Below are positions 55,839 through 64,000 of a DNA stretch of 64,000 nucleotides, piece after piece. Numbering within the stretch: the first letter of the stretch is position 1; every line of letters begins with the position of its first letter. The stretch is taken from positions 3,100,001 through 3,164,000 of the forward strand of contig NZ_CP108538.1 of assembly GCF_035994185.1 (NCBI RefSeq). Reading direction: 5' to 3'. Position numbers and translations under genes: made by a program. This DNA is from Streptomyces sp. NBC_01217 (lineage in GTDB: Bacteria; Actinomycetota; Actinomycetes; Streptomycetales; Streptomycetaceae). The notes below the pieces were generated by a model that was given only the letters and a program-made list of their open reading frames with translations, had not been told where the DNA came from and made no database searches.

Positions 55839-57338
55839 TCAGTGGTTGCGCGGGAAGCCCAGGTCCACGCCCGCCGGGGCGTCGGCCGGGTCCGGCCAGC
55901 GGGTGGTGACGACCTTGCCGCGGGTGTAGAAGTGCACGCCGTCGTTGCCGTAGATGTGGTGGTCGCCGAAGAGGGAGTCCTTCCAGCCACCGAAGGAGTG
56001 GTAGCCGACCGGCACCGGGATCGGCACGTTGACGCCGACCATGCCGGCCTCGATCTCCAGCTGGAAGCGGCGGGCGGCGCCGCCGTCGCGGGTGAAGATC
56101 GCGGTGCCGTTGCCGAACGGCGAGGCGTTCATGAGGGCGACGCCCTCTTCGTACGTCTCGGTGCGCAGGACGCACAGCACCGGGCCGAAGATCTCGTCCT
56201 TGTACGCGTCCGAGTCGGTGGACACGTTGTCGAGGAGGGAGAGGCCGATCCAGTGGCCCTTCTCGAAGCCGTCGACGGTGAAGCCGGTGCCGTCGAGGAC
56301 GACGTCGGCGCCCTGGGCGGCGGCGCCCGTGACGTAGGAGGCGACCTTGTCGCGGTGGGCCGCGGTGATCAGCGGGCCCATCTCGGACGTCGGGTCGTTG
56401 CCGGGGCCGATCTTGATCTTCTCGGCGCGCTCCTTGATCTTGGCGACGAGCTCGTCGGCGATGGAGCCGACCGCGACGACCGCGGAGATCGCCATGCAGC
56501 GCTCACCGGCGGAGCCGTACGCGGCGGAGACGGCGGCGTCGGCCGCGGCGTCGAGGTCCGCGTCCGGCAGCACCAGCATGTGGTTCTTCGCACCGCCGAG
56601 CGCCTGGACGCGCTTGCCGTTGGCGGAGGCGGTCGCGTGCATGTAGCGGGCGATCGGGGTGGAGCCGACGAAGGAGACCGCGGCGACGTCCGGGTGGTTC
56701 AGCAGTCCGTCGACGGCGACCTTGTCGCCGTGCAGCACGTTCAGCACGCCGTCCGGCAGTCCGGCCTCGGAGGCCAGCTCGGCCAGCAGGTTGGCGGCCG
56801 ACGGGTCCTTCTCGCTGGGCTTGAGCACAAAGGTGTTTCCGCAGGCGACGGCGAGCGGGAACATCCACATAGGCACCATGGCCGGGAAGTTGAACGGGGT
56901 GATGCCCGCGACGACACCGAGCGACTGGCGGATCGAGGAGACGTCGACCCGGCTGGAGACCTGGGTGGACAGCTCGCCCTTGAGCTGGGTGGTGATCCCG
57001 CAGGCCAGCTCGACGATCTCCAGACCGCGGGCGACCTCGCCCAGCGCGTCCGAGTGCACCTTGCCGTGCTCGGCGGTGATCAGCGCGGCGATGTCGTCGC
57101 GGTGTGCGTCGAGGAGCGCGCGGTAGCGGAAGAGGACCGCGGTGCGGGCGGCGAGCGAGGACGTGCCCCAGGTGGCGTAGGCGTCCTTGGCGGCGGCGAC
57201 CGCGGCGTCGACCTCTTCGAGGGAGGCGAGCGCGACCTGGGTGGTGACGGCGCCGGTGGCCGGGTCGGTGACCGGGCCGTAGTTGCCCGACGCGCCCTCG
57301 ACGGTCTTGCCACCGATCCAGTGGTTGACGGTCTTCAT
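55839..57338 (-). CDS. mmsA: CoA-acylating methylmalonate-semialdehyde dehydrogenase
   Basis: A 499-residue NAD-dependent dehydrogenase that converts malonate semialdehyde (from inositol) or methylmalonate semialdehyde (from valine) to acetyl-CoA or propionyl-CoA with CO2 release. Visible motifs are GVVAGITPFNFPAMVPMW, FVLKPSEKDPS, ALGGAKNHMLVLPDAD and the catalytic Cys281 in GSAGERCMA. Length fits MmsA/IolA. It is last in the iol operon, 25 bp after iolD, and GAAGGAG precedes its ATG. This position suggests the IolA role. Confidence 0.95.
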   Translation of the reverse strand: MKTVNHWIGGKTVEGASGNYGPVTDPATGAVTTQVALASLEEVDAAVAAAKDAYATWGTSSLAARTAVLFRYRALLDAHRDDIAALITAEHGKVHSDALGEVARGLEIVELACGITTQLKGELSTQVSSRVDVSSIRQSLGVVAGITPFNFPAMVPMWMFPLAVACGNTFVLKPSEKDPSAANLLAELASEAGLPDGVLNVLHGDKVAVDGLLNHPDVAAVSFVGSTPIARYMHATASANGKRVQALGGAKNHMLVLPDADLDAAADAAVSAAYGSAGERCMAISAVVAVGSIADELVAKIKERAEKIKIGPGNDPTSEMGPLITAAHRDKVASYVTGAAAQGADVVLDGTGFTVDGFEKGHWIGLSLLDNVSTDSDAYKDEIFGPVLCVLRTETYEEGVALMNASPFGNGTAIFTRDGGAARRFQLEIEAGMVGVNVPIPVPVGYHSFGGWKDSLFGDHHIYGNDGVHFYTRGKVVTTRWPDPADAPAGVDLGFPRNH

Positions 57339-57363
57339 GACAGAAACTCCTTCAGCGGCGACT

Positions 57364-59253
57364 TCAGAGGTGGTGGCGTCGGTCGGCGACGTGGCGGTCG
57401 TACTCTTCCCGGGCTTTCACGGCCGACGGCCGGGTGGCCGTTTCGGCTACGGGAACATCCCACCACGCCTGCGCCGGAGGGGGGCCCGACACTGTGTCTG
57501 CCGTTTCGGTCTCGACGTAGACACAAGTGGGGCGGTCCGCGGCGCGCGCCTCGGCGAGTGCTTCGCGCAGGTCACGTACGGTCTTGGCGCGCAGCACCCG
57601 CATCCCCAGCGAGCCCGCGTTGGCCGCGAGGTCGACGGGGAGCGGGGGGCCGGTGAAAGAGCCGTCCGCGGCGCGGTGGCGGTAGGCCGTACCGAAGCGT
57701 TCGCCGCCGACCGTCTCGGAGAGGCCGCCGATGGACGCGTAGCCGTGGTTCTGGAGGATGACCAGTTTCACGGGGAGTTCCTGCTGGACCGCGGTGACGA
57801 TCTCGGTGGGGTTCATCAGATACGTGCCGTCGCCGACGAGGGCCCAGACGGGGCGGCCGGGGGCGGCCAGCTGGACGCCGATCGCGGCCGGGATCTCGTA
57901 GCCCATGCAGGAGTAGCCGTATTCGACGTGGTACTGGTGCGGGGAGCGGGCCCGCCAGAGTTTGTGCAGGTCGCCGGGGAGCGAGCCGGCGGCGTTGATC
58001 AGGATGTCGTCCTCGGTGACGAGGGCGTCGAGGAGGCCGAGTACCTGGGCCTGGGTGGGGCGGGTGTGCGGGTCATCGGCGGTGAACGCGGCGGTGACGC
58101 GCTGCTCCCAATTCTCCTTGGCGTCGGTGTACTCGGTCTCGTAGGACGGGTCGACACGGTGGTTGCGTGCGGCGAGCGCGGCGGTGAGGGCTTCGATGGC
58201 GGTGCGGGCGTCGGCGACGAGCGGGAGCGCGCCGAGCTTGTGGGCGTCGAAGCCGGTGATGTTGAGGTTGAGGAAGCGGACCGCCGGGTTCGGGAAGAGG
58301 GTGGCGGAGGCAGTGGTGAAGTCGGAGTAGCGGGTGCCGATGCCGATCACGAGGTCGGCGGTGCGGGCCAGCTCGTCGGCGGTCGCGGTGCCGGTGTGGC
58401 CGATGCCGCCGACGTCGGCGGGGTGGTCGTGGCGCAGGGAGCCCTTGCCGGCCTGGGTGGAGGCGACGGGGATGCGGGTGGCGGCGGCGAACGCGGCGAG
58501 GGTCTCCTGCGCCGCGCTGTGGTGCACCCCTCCGCCCGCCACGATCAGCGGCCTGCGGGCGCTGCGCACGGCTCGCACCGCCCGGTCGAGTTCGTACGGG
58601 TCGGGGGCGGGGCGGCGTACGTACCAGATGCGCTCGGCGAAGAACTCCTCCGGCCAGTCGTGCGCCTGTGCCTGTACGTCCTGCGGCAGCGCGAGCGTGA
58701 CCGCTCCGGTCTCCGCCGGGTCGGCGAGGGTCCGCATGGCCTGGAGGGCGGCCGGGATCAGGGCCTCGGGGCGGGTGATCCGGTCGAAGTAGCGGGAGAC
58801 GGGGCGCAGGCAGTCGTTGACGGAGATGTCGCCCGCGGCCGGGACTTCGAGCTGCTGGAGCACGGGGTCGGCGGGCCGGGTCGCGAAGGTGTCCCCGGGC
58901 AGGAGGAGGACGGGGAGGTGGTTGATGGTGGCGAGGGCGGCGCCGGTCACGAGGTTGGTGGCGCCGGGGCCGATGGAGGTGGTGACTGCGTGTGCGGAGA
59001 GCCGGCCGCACTGGCGGGCGTAGCCGACGGCTGCGTGCACCATGGCCTGCTCGTTGCGGCCCTGGAGATAGGGCATGGCCCGGCCCGACTCGACGAGCGC
59101 CTGGCCGATTCCGGCGACGTTGCCGTGGCCGAAGATGCCCCAGGTGGCGCTGATCAGGCGCTGTCGACGGCCGTCGCGCTCGGTGTACTGGCGGGACAGG
59201 AAGGACACCAGGGCCTGGGCCGTGGTGAGCCTGCGGGTGTGCGGTGCGCTCAC
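57364..59253 (-). CDS. iolD: 3D-(3,5/4)-trihydroxycyclohexane-1,2-dione hydrolase
   Basis: A 629-residue ThDP-dependent enzyme of the acetolactate-synthase superfamily that opens the ring of the inositol intermediate to give 5-deoxy-glucuronate. The N-terminal Pyr domain has the catalytic-type Glu region, the central domain HHSAAQETLAAF and GIGTRYSDFT, and the C-terminal ThDP motif GDGTYLMNPTEIVTAVQQELPVKLVILQN split by its usual spacing (about 470-500). GTG 59253 overlaps the iolB stop by 4 bp (GTGA), so iolB and iolD are coupled. Confidence 0.94.
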   Translation of the reverse strand: MSAPHTRRLTTAQALVSFLSRQYTERDGRRQRLISATWGIFGHGNVAGIGQALVESGRAMPYLQGRNEQAMVHAAVGYARQCGRLSAHAVTTSIGPGATNLVTGAALATINHLPVLLLPGDTFATRPADPVLQQLEVPAAGDISVNDCLRPVSRYFDRITRPEALIPAALQAMRTLADPAETGAVTLALPQDVQAQAHDWPEEFFAERIWYVRRPAPDPYELDRAVRAVRSARRPLIVAGGGVHHSAAQETLAAFAAATRIPVASTQAGKGSLRHDHPADVGGIGHTGTATADELARTADLVIGIGTRYSDFTTASATLFPNPAVRFLNLNITGFDAHKLGALPLVADARTAIEALTAALAARNHRVDPSYETEYTDAKENWEQRVTAAFTADDPHTRPTQAQVLGLLDALVTEDDILINAAGSLPGDLHKLWRARSPHQYHVEYGYSCMGYEIPAAIGVQLAAPGRPVWALVGDGTYLMNPTEIVTAVQQELPVKLVILQNHGYASIGGLSETVGGERFGTAYRHRAADGSFTGPPLPVDLAANAGSLGMRVLRAKTVRDLREALAEARAADRPTCVYVETETADTVSGPPPAQAWWDVPVAETATRPSAVKAREEYDRHVADRRHHL

Positions 59254-60146
59254 GGGGTCGCCTCCGGTCCATGGAGCGGGAGTCTGTAGAGCGGAAGTCT
59301 GGGGTCCACCGGCTGCGAGGACCAGGTGTCGCGGATCCATTCGTGGTCGGGGTGGTCGCTGATCAGCCACTCCCGCTGCTCCCCCGGGCCCGCCATCACG
59401 TTGAGGTAGTAGAGGGTGCGGCCGGGGGCGGCGATGGACGGGCCGTGCCAGCCGTCGGGGATGAGGACCGCGTCGCCGCTGCGGACCTCGGCGAGGACGT
59501 CCGTACCGCCGTCCCGCGACGGCGACACCCGGTGGTAGCCGAGGCCGTCGTTCTCCACCTCGAAGTAGTAGATCTCCTCCAGTACGGACTCGACGCCGGG
59601 GCGGTGCTCGTCGTGCTTGTGCGGTGGGTAGGACGACCAGTTGCCGCCGGGGGTGAGGACCTCGACGGCGATCAGCCGGTCGCACTCGAACGCGTCGGCC
59701 GCGGCGAAGTTGTTGACCTGGCGGGAGCAGTTCCCGGAGCCGCGCAGCTCGACGGGTACCTCCGGCGCGGGGCCGTAGCGAGCGGGGAGTCGTCGCTCGC
59801 ACTTCGCTCCTGCCAGGGCGAAGCGGCCTCCTGCGCCGGAGGCGATCTGTGCATGGGCGTCACGCGGTACGTACGCGAAGTCGGATACCCCGCTGAACAC
59901 GCTTTCCCGGCCCAGCAGTTCAAAGATCTCATCTGAGGTATGCACCGTACAGCCACCGGTCAACGGCAGGACGATCCACTCGCTCTCCCCGGTGACGAGC
60001 GTGTGAACTCTTCCCGGCGCCAGTTCGAGCACGCGCAGGCTCGACCGTTCCCAGCCGGCCCGCTCCGGGTCGATACCGAGGGCGTAGGGGCCGCTTGCCG
60101 CGCTCCCGGCGCGGAGGTGGTACCGCGGTTCGTCGTGCGTCGTCAT
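59250..60146 (-). CDS. iolB: 5-deoxy-glucuronate isomerase
   Basis: A 298-residue bicupin that isomerises 5-deoxy-glucuronate to 5-dehydro-2-deoxygluconate. Family stretches are GESEWIVLPLTGGCTV, SDFAYVPRDAHAQI, NWSSYPPHKHDEH with metal-type His residues, EIYYFEV and GYHRVSPS...DAVLIPDGWHG. ATG 60146 has AGGAA at proper distance; an ATG at 60152 is too close to it. It overlaps the aldolase-like gene upstream (ATGA). Confidence 0.94.
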   Translation of the reverse strand: MTTHDEPRYHLRAGSAASGPYALGIDPERAGWERSSLRVLELAPGRVHTLVTGESEWIVLPLTGGCTVHTSDEIFELLGRESVFSGVSDFAYVPRDAHAQIASGAGGRFALAGAKCERRLPARYGPAPEVPVELRGSGNCSRQVNNFAAADAFECDRLIAVEVLTPGGNWSSYPPHKHDEHRPGVESVLEEIYYFEVENDGLGYHRVSPSRDGGTDVLAEVRSGDAVLIPDGWHGPSIAAPGRTLYYLNVMAGPGEQREWLISDHPDHEWIRDTWSSQPVDPRLPLYRLPLHGPEATP

Positions 60147-61078
60147 ACCCATTTCCTGTCCGGTACCCCGTACGTACCCGTTCCTCTCGGCTCCAGCAGC
60201 GATACGGCCGTGTCGACGGCCGCGGCCACCTCCCCGTCGGCCGGGTAGAGCAGCGAACGCCCCACGACCAGGCCCTGGACGGTCGGCAGCCGCAGGGCCG
60301 TGCGCCATTTCTCGAACGCGCCGTCCAGGTCGTTGCCCACCTCCCCGCCCAGCAGCACGGCGGGAAGTGTCGATGTCTCCATCACCCGGGACATGTCGTC
60401 GGGATTCTTCGTGACGGGGACCTTGAGCCAGGTGTACGCGGATGTCCCGGCCAGGCCCGAGGCGATGGCGATCGAGGTGGTGACCGCCTCCGCGCCGAGG
60501 TCGTTGCGGAGGCGGCCGTCCAGGCGGCGGCAGAGGAACGGCTCGACGAAGACGGGCAGCCGGTGCGCGGCCATGGCGTCGATGGCGCGGGCGGTGGCGT
60601 GCATGGTGTCGAGCGAACCGGGGTCGTCGTAGTCGATGCGGAGCAGCAGTTTGCCCGCGTCGAAGCGGAGCCGGGCGAGGTCTTCGGGGCGGTGGCCGGT
60701 GAAGCGGTCGTCGAGTTCGAAGGCGGCGCCCGCGAGTCCGCCGCGGTTCATCGAGCCGATGACGACCTTGTTCTCCAGTGCGCCGAGGAGCAGCAGGTCG
60801 TCGAGGATGTCGGCGGTGGCGAGGACGCCGTCGACGCCGGGGCGGGAGAGGGCGAGGCAGAGCCGTTCCAGGAGCTCGAAGCGGTTAGCCATGGCCAGTT
60901 CGCGGTCGCCGACGGCGAGGGAGCCACGGGCCGGGTGGTCCGCCGCGATGATCATCAGGCGTCCGCCGCTGCCGACGAGGGGGCGTCTGTGGCGGCGCGC
61001 GGCCGCTTCGGCGACGGCTTCGGGGTGGCGCATGCGCAGCTGGACGAGTTCGGAGACCGAGGAGGCCGGGGGCGTCAT
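60143..61078 (-). CDS. Class I-type aldolase family protein (Cgl0159-like) of the iol operon
   Basis: A 311-residue predicted beta/alpha barrel of the family that often replaces IolJ in actinobacterial iol clusters. It probably cleaves 2-deoxy-5-keto-gluconate 6-phosphate to malonate semialdehyde and dihydroxyacetone phosphate. Conserved stretches are LMIIAADHPARGSLAVGD, GVLATADILDDLLL, VIGSMNRGGL, KLLLRIDYDD, WLKVPVTKNPDDM and GLVVGRSLLYPADG; the Lys in LKVPV is a candidate Schiff-base residue. It lies between iolC and iolB with 4-bp overlaps on both sides. The reaction is inferred from context. Confidence 0.82.
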   Translation of the reverse strand: MTPPASSVSELVQLRMRHPEAVAEAAARRHRRPLVGSGGRLMIIAADHPARGSLAVGDRELAMANRFELLERLCLALSRPGVDGVLATADILDDLLLLGALENKVVIGSMNRGGLAGAAFELDDRFTGHRPEDLARLRFDAGKLLLRIDYDDPGSLDTMHATARAIDAMAAHRLPVFVEPFLCRRLDGRLRNDLGAEAVTTSIAIASGLAGTSAYTWLKVPVTKNPDDMSRVMETSTLPAVLLGGEVGNDLDGAFEKWRTALRLPTVQGLVVGRSLLYPADGEVAAAVDTAVSLLEPRGTGTYGVPDRKWV

Positions 61079-62070
61079 GGGGTGGCTCCGGTGGGGCGGG
61101 AGGTGACGGCGCCTTCGGTCAGGGCCGCTTCGACTTCGCAGGGGAACGGCATGGCGGACGAGCAGGCGATCCGGGAGGCGACGATGGCGCCGGCTGCGTT
61201 GGCGTACCGCATGACGCGTTCGGTCTCCCAGCCTGCGAGCAGGCCGTGGCAGAGCGCCCCGCCGAAGGCGTCACCGGCGCCGAGGCCGTTGACGACCTCG
61301 ACGGGCAGCGGCGGCACATCGGCCACCGTGCCGTCGCGGTGGACGGCGAGGACGCCCTTGGGGCCCTGCTTGACGACGGCGAGTTCCACGCCCGCGGCGA
61401 TCAGGGCGCGGGCGGCCGCGTACGGTTCGCGCTCGCCGGTCGCGATCTCGCACTCGTCGAGGTTGCCGACGGCGACGGTGGCATGGGCGAGGGCCTCGCG
61501 GTAGCGGGCGGTGGGGGTGGAGCCCCGTGCGGGTTCTGTGGTGTCCCAGAACATCGGGCGCCAGTCGAGGTCGAAGACGGTGATGCCGGACCGGTCGCGG
61601 GCGCGCAGTGCGGCAAGGGTCGATGTGCGGCTCGGTTCGGCGCACAGCCCGGTGCCCGTCATCCAGAAGACCCGGGCGGAACGCACCGCTTCGAGGTCCA
61701 GCTCCCGTTCGTGGATCTCCAGGTCGGGGGCCTTGGGCTGCCGGTAGAAGTAGAGCGGGAAGTCGTCGGGCGGGAAGATCTCGCAGAAGGTGAGCGGGGT
61801 CGGATACGCGTCGACGGGCGTCACCCACCGGTCGTCCACCCCGAACTCCCGCAGCTGGTGGTGGAGATACTCCCCGAAGGCGTCCCGGCCGGTGCGGGTC
61901 ACCACGGCGGTCCGCCGGCCGAGCCGGGCCGCCGCGACAGCGACATTGGTGGGCGAGCCACCGAGGAACTTCCCGAAAGTCTCGACCCGGGCCAGGGGCA
62001 GCCCGGTCTGCAAGGGGTAGAGATCCACACCGATCCGGCCCATGGTGATCACGTCGTACAGCTCAGGCAT
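61075..62070 (-). CDS. iolC: 5-dehydro-2-deoxygluconokinase
   Basis: A 331-residue PfkB-family sugar kinase that phosphorylates 2-deoxy-5-keto-gluconate at C6. It shows the substrate motif GGSPTNVAVAAARLG (about 36-50) and the ATP/anion-hole motif VNGLGAGDAFGGALCHGLL (about 262-280) with the catalytic Asp. ATG 62070 is preferred because GAAGGG lies 6-7 bases upstream; ATG 62076 would sit directly on that sequence. It is the first gene of the leftward operon, downstream of the promoter at 62110-62138. Confidence 0.93.
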   Translation of the reverse strand: MPELYDVITMGRIGVDLYPLQTGLPLARVETFGKFLGGSPTNVAVAAARLGRRTAVVTRTGRDAFGEYLHHQLREFGVDDRWVTPVDAYPTPLTFCEIFPPDDFPLYFYRQPKAPDLEIHERELDLEAVRSARVFWMTGTGLCAEPSRTSTLAALRARDRSGITVFDLDWRPMFWDTTEPARGSTPTARYREALAHATVAVGNLDECEIATGEREPYAAARALIAAGVELAVVKQGPKGVLAVHRDGTVADVPPLPVEVVNGLGAGDAFGGALCHGLLAGWETERVMRYANAAGAIVASRIACSSAMPFPCEVEAALTEGAVTSRPTGATP

Positions 62071-62109
62071 AAGCATCCCTTCGACCGGCGACCGGGGCGG
62101 CTGCTCCCA

Positions 62110-62138
62110 GGTCTAGCCCTCCCCCGGAACCCTGTCAA
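62110..62138 (-). promoter_or_regulatory. Predicted promoter of the iolC operon
   Basis: On the minus strand, TTGACA (62138-62133) is spaced 17 bases from TAGACC (62115-62110). This is one of the closest matches to the vegetative consensus in the window. The -35 is inside the left arm of the palindrome at 62134-62171, so repression by a bound regulator is expected. Confidence 0.72.
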
Positions 62139-62171
62139 TGCTTTGTCCGGACATACGGACGAATGATTGAC
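62134..62171. promoter_or_regulatory. iol operator: 38-bp imperfect palindrome between divergent genes
   Basis: The outer arms GTCAAT / ATTGAC are perfect inverted repeats. The inner arms TTTGTCCG (62142-62149) / CGGACGAA (62156-62163) match at 7 of 8 positions. Both TTGACA boxes (leftward at 62138-62133 and rightward at 62167-62172) are at its edges. A dimeric or tetrameric repressor of GntR or similar type would control both genes together. The regulator gene is not in the window. Confidence 0.75.
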
Positions 62172-62202
62172 ACTCGCCCCGGGGGCCGGGAGGCTGGGCC
62201 GC

Positions 62203-63129
62203 ATGACCTCCTCCGCATTGGCCCCGACCCGTGTCCGTATCGGTTCGGCACCCGACTCGTGGGGTGTGTGGTTCCCCGACGATCCGCGCCAGGTGCCCTG
62301 GCAACGCTTCCTCGACGAGGTCTCCGCGGCGGGTTACGAGTGGATCGAACTCGGCCCGTACGGCTACCTCCCGACCGATCCGGCCCGCCTTGCCGACGAG
62401 ACCCGCGGCCGTGGTCTCACCGTCTCCGCGGGCACCGTTTTCACCGGATTGCACCACGGCCCGGACGTCTGGGACCGGACCTGGGCGCATGTCGCCGACA
62501 TCGCGGCACTCACCCGGGCGATGGGCGCCGGGCATCTCGTGGTCATCCCGTCGTTCTGGCGCGACGACAGGACGGGCGAGGTCCTGGAGGACCGCACCCT
62601 CACTGCGCGGCAGTGGCGCGATCTCACCACCCAGACGGAGCGGCTGGGCCGCGAGGTGCGGGACCGCTTCGGGCTGCGGATCGTCGTCCATCCGCATGCC
62701 GACACCCATATCGACACCGAGGAGAACGTCAGCCGCTTCCTCGACGCCACCGATCCCGACCTCGTCTCGCTCTGCCTCGACACCGGCCACTACGCCTACT
62801 GCGGCGGCGACAGCGTCAGACTGATCGAGACCTACGGCGAACGGATCGGCTATCTGCACCTCAAGCAGGTCGACCCGGAGATCCTGGCCGAAGTCGTGGC
62901 CGGCGAGGTGCCGTTCGGGCCCGCCGTGGCGCGCGGGGTGATGTGCGAACCACCGGGCGGGGTGCCCGCGCTGGAGCCCGTGCTGGCCGCCGCCCGCAAG
63001 CTGGACGTCGACCTCTTCGCCATCGTCGAGCAGGACATGTATCCGTGCCCGCCCGACAAGCCCTTTCCCATCGCCCGCCGCACCCGGGAATTCCTACGCT
63101 CCTGCGGCGGCGCGCACCGGGCCCCCTGA
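62203..63129 (+). CDS. iolE: TIM-barrel inosose dehydratase-like protein
   Basis: A 308-residue xylose-isomerase-like barrel, divergent from iolC. The start RIGSAPDSWGVWFPDDP, with the later FGLRIVVHPHADTHIDTEENV (His residues for metal), CLDTGHYAYCGGD and YLHLKQVD, match IolE, which dehydrates 2-keto-myo-inositol. Related IolH/IolI isomerases are the alternative. ATG 62203 has GGGAGG nearby; TTGACA at 62167 with a weak GAGGCT 17 bases later would give a nearly leaderless transcript. iolG (inositol dehydrogenase) is not seen in the window. Confidence 0.83.
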   Translation: MTSSALAPTRVRIGSAPDSWGVWFPDDPRQVPWQRFLDEVSAAGYEWIELGPYGYLPTDPARLADETRGRGLTVSAGTVFTGLHHGPDVWDRTWAHVADIAALTRAMGAGHLVVIPSFWRDDRTGEVLEDRTLTARQWRDLTTQTERLGREVRDRFGLRIVVHPHADTHIDTEENVSRFLDATDPDLVSLCLDTGHYAYCGGDSVRLIETYGERIGYLHLKQVDPEILAEVVAGEVPFGPAVARGVMCEPPGGVPALEPVLAAARKLDVDLFAIVEQDMYPCPPDKPFPIARRTREFLRSCGGAHRAP

Positions 63130-63230
63130 CACGCCGAGCGGCCCCGGGAAGTGACGTGGAGGCGGTAGGCGGTGTTGTCCTCGATGAGGAGTCGGTGCGC
63201 GGTTCCCGGCCGCGCACCGCCGCCGCGCGC

Positions 63231-63270
63231 ATCACCACGCACCTCCACGCACCTCCACGCACCTCCACGC
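63231..63270. repeat. 10-bp tandem repeat before the peptidoglycan-binding gene
   Basis: ACCTCCACGC occurs three times without change at 63241-63270, preceded by the degenerate copy ATCACCACGC at 63231-63240. It lies 18-57 bases before the next gene's ATG, upstream of its AGGAG. Copy number could alter the leader length. Confidence 0.85.
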
Positions 63271-63287
63271 ACTAGGAGCAACTCGCC

Positions 63288-63701
63288 ATGATCCGGAAGA
63301 TGCTGTCGTCCCGCAGGGCGGCCGGAACCTCGGCCCTGGCCGCCGTCGCCCTGGCAGCCGCCCTCGCCACCGCCCCCGGCGCCTCGGCCGACGAGCACAA
63401 CCCGCCGCCACCACCCGGCTCCAGCGCGGTCTGCGCCTTCTACGACGGCGACGGGCTCACCGTCTACGGCGAGCAGGGCGAGCGGGTGTCCCAGGTCCAG
63501 TGCATTCTGGCCAACCGGCACTACCTGCCGTGGTCCGCGGTCGACGGAACGTTCGGCCCCGAGACCCTCCTCGCCGTACAGCGCTTCCAGGCAAACCACC
63601 CGCCGCTCACACCGGACGGCCTGGTCACCCCGGCCACCTGGTCGGCGCTCTGGCACGCGGGACCCGATCGCGTGACCCCGCTGCCGTATCCGCGGGCGTA
63701 A
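63288..63701 (+). CDS. Secreted peptidoglycan-binding domain protein
   Basis: A 137-residue exported protein. The signal peptide (about 1-35, cleaved after ASA) is followed by a short Pro-rich segment and one peptidoglycan-binding type 1 domain (about 58-125). Its motif is VSQVQCILANRHYLPWSAVDGTFGPETLLAVQRFQANH. Two Cys residues (about 49 and 71) could form a disulphide. It has no catalytic domain, so it is probably a cell-wall-binding factor. AGGAG lies about 8-9 bases before ATG 63288. Confidence 0.9.
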   Translation: MIRKMLSSRRAAGTSALAAVALAAALATAPGASADEHNPPPPPGSSAVCAFYDGDGLTVYGEQGERVSQVQCILANRHYLPWSAVDGTFGPETLLAVQRFQANHPPLTPDGLVTPATWSALWHAGPDRVTPLPYPRA

Positions 63702-63948
63702 CTCCGCACGCCTCCTCCCCTACCGGCGGCCCCCTTGGGCACCATGCATGCCTTCTGTCACAGAGATCACCTTCTCGTCACGCATGTCTCCATTACGCGG
63801 GTCTTGCGTAACAGGCGCTCGACAGCCCCTCCCCGGAACTCGGTCCATGTCGTTGCACCGGGCACAGGCTGAGCGATCGTCAGCGTCCGCGCCGCGGCTC
63901 CCCCGACGGCCTTCCCGGCTGCCGCTGCGGTGCAGAGAGGTGTCATCT

Positions 63949-64000
63949 ATGACGGACAGAAGACTCTGGTCCTACAAGGACATTGCCGCGCACATCCGGG
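63949..64000 (+). CDS. 5' end of a probable DNA-binding protein (partial)
   Basis: ATG 63949 follows GAGAGG and gives MTDRRLWSYKDIAAHIR before the window ends. The start LWSYKDIAAHIR suggests the first helix of a helix-turn-helix (phage-excisionase or MerR-like) but 17 residues cannot prove it. About 245 bases of non-coding sequence separate it from the preceding gene. Confidence 0.6.
   Translation, partial: MTDRRLWSYKDIAAHIR

Noticed and set aside
63835..63860. SigR/SigE-type promoter (GGAACT then GTTG) before the last gene
   Set aside because: The spacing between the two elements is only 11 bases, far from the 16-19 needed.

Overview
This window is high-GC actinobacterial DNA and almost certainly comes from Streptomyces. 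The evidence is very high third-position GC, many GTG/TTG starts, 4-bp ATGA/GTGA gene overlaps, and typical Streptomyces neighbours: the csnR-K chitosan-oligosaccharide locus, ssbB next to the dynamin pair dynA/dynB, a thioester surface protein with an LAETG sorting signal, and an actinobacterial iol cluster. No phage, insertion sequence, CRISPR array or plasmid gene was seen. The region looks like chromosomal core.

Layout. 1-5.9 kb: malQ (-), preceded by a 36-bp tandem repeat, then a secreted GH84-type hexosaminidase (+). 6-8 kb: an HNH endonuclease (-) and an MscS channel (+). 8.1-14.9 kb: the csn operon (ROK repressor, ABC sugar importer, GH4 enzyme, sugar kinase) with a promoter, a palindromic operator next to the predicted transcription start, and a strong terminator. 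15.2-26.2 kb: a seven-gene signalling block. A GlnX-like membrane protein, a GlnH-like binding protein, a coiled-coil protein, a PknG-like kinase, a PP2C phosphatase, a vWA protein and an FHA protein lie on one strand. 26.2-27.7 kb: a PIMT-like methyltransferase and a truncated haemoglobin. 27.9-35 kb: two FtsX-type permeases and their ATPase. 35-37.8 kb: an uncharacterised gene, a thioesterase and ettA. 38-44.1 kb: the surface protein, ssbB, dynB and dynA. 44.5 kb: tRNA-Arg(UCU). 44.8-46.7 kb: a two-component pair whose histidine kinase is split by a frameshift. 46.9-52.8 kb: a DUF1772-like protein, a vWA lipoprotein, and an ABC-2 permease partnered with a hydrolase-ABC ATPase fusion. 52.9-55.7 kb: small unlinked genes, one of them a leucine-rich-repeat protein. 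55.8-63.1 kb: the inositol catabolic operon iolC-aldolase-iolB-iolD-mmsA, divergent from an iolE-like gene across a 38-bp imperfect palindrome. 63.3-64 kb: a secreted peptidoglycan-binding protein and the start of a further gene.

How the genes work together. The csn genes import and process glucosamine oligosaccharides under a repressor. The PknG block looks like an amino-acid-sensing kinase circuit (GlnH and GlnX outside or in the membrane, kinase and phosphatase inside) extended with vWA and FHA partners. DynA, DynB and SsbB are linked to sporulation septation and chromosome segregation. The iol genes degrade inositol to central metabolites. The main candidates for new biology are the extended PknG/GlnHX module, the hydrolase-ABC fusion transporter, the Gln-Asp replacement in the GH84 catalytic pair, and the frameshifted sensor kinase.
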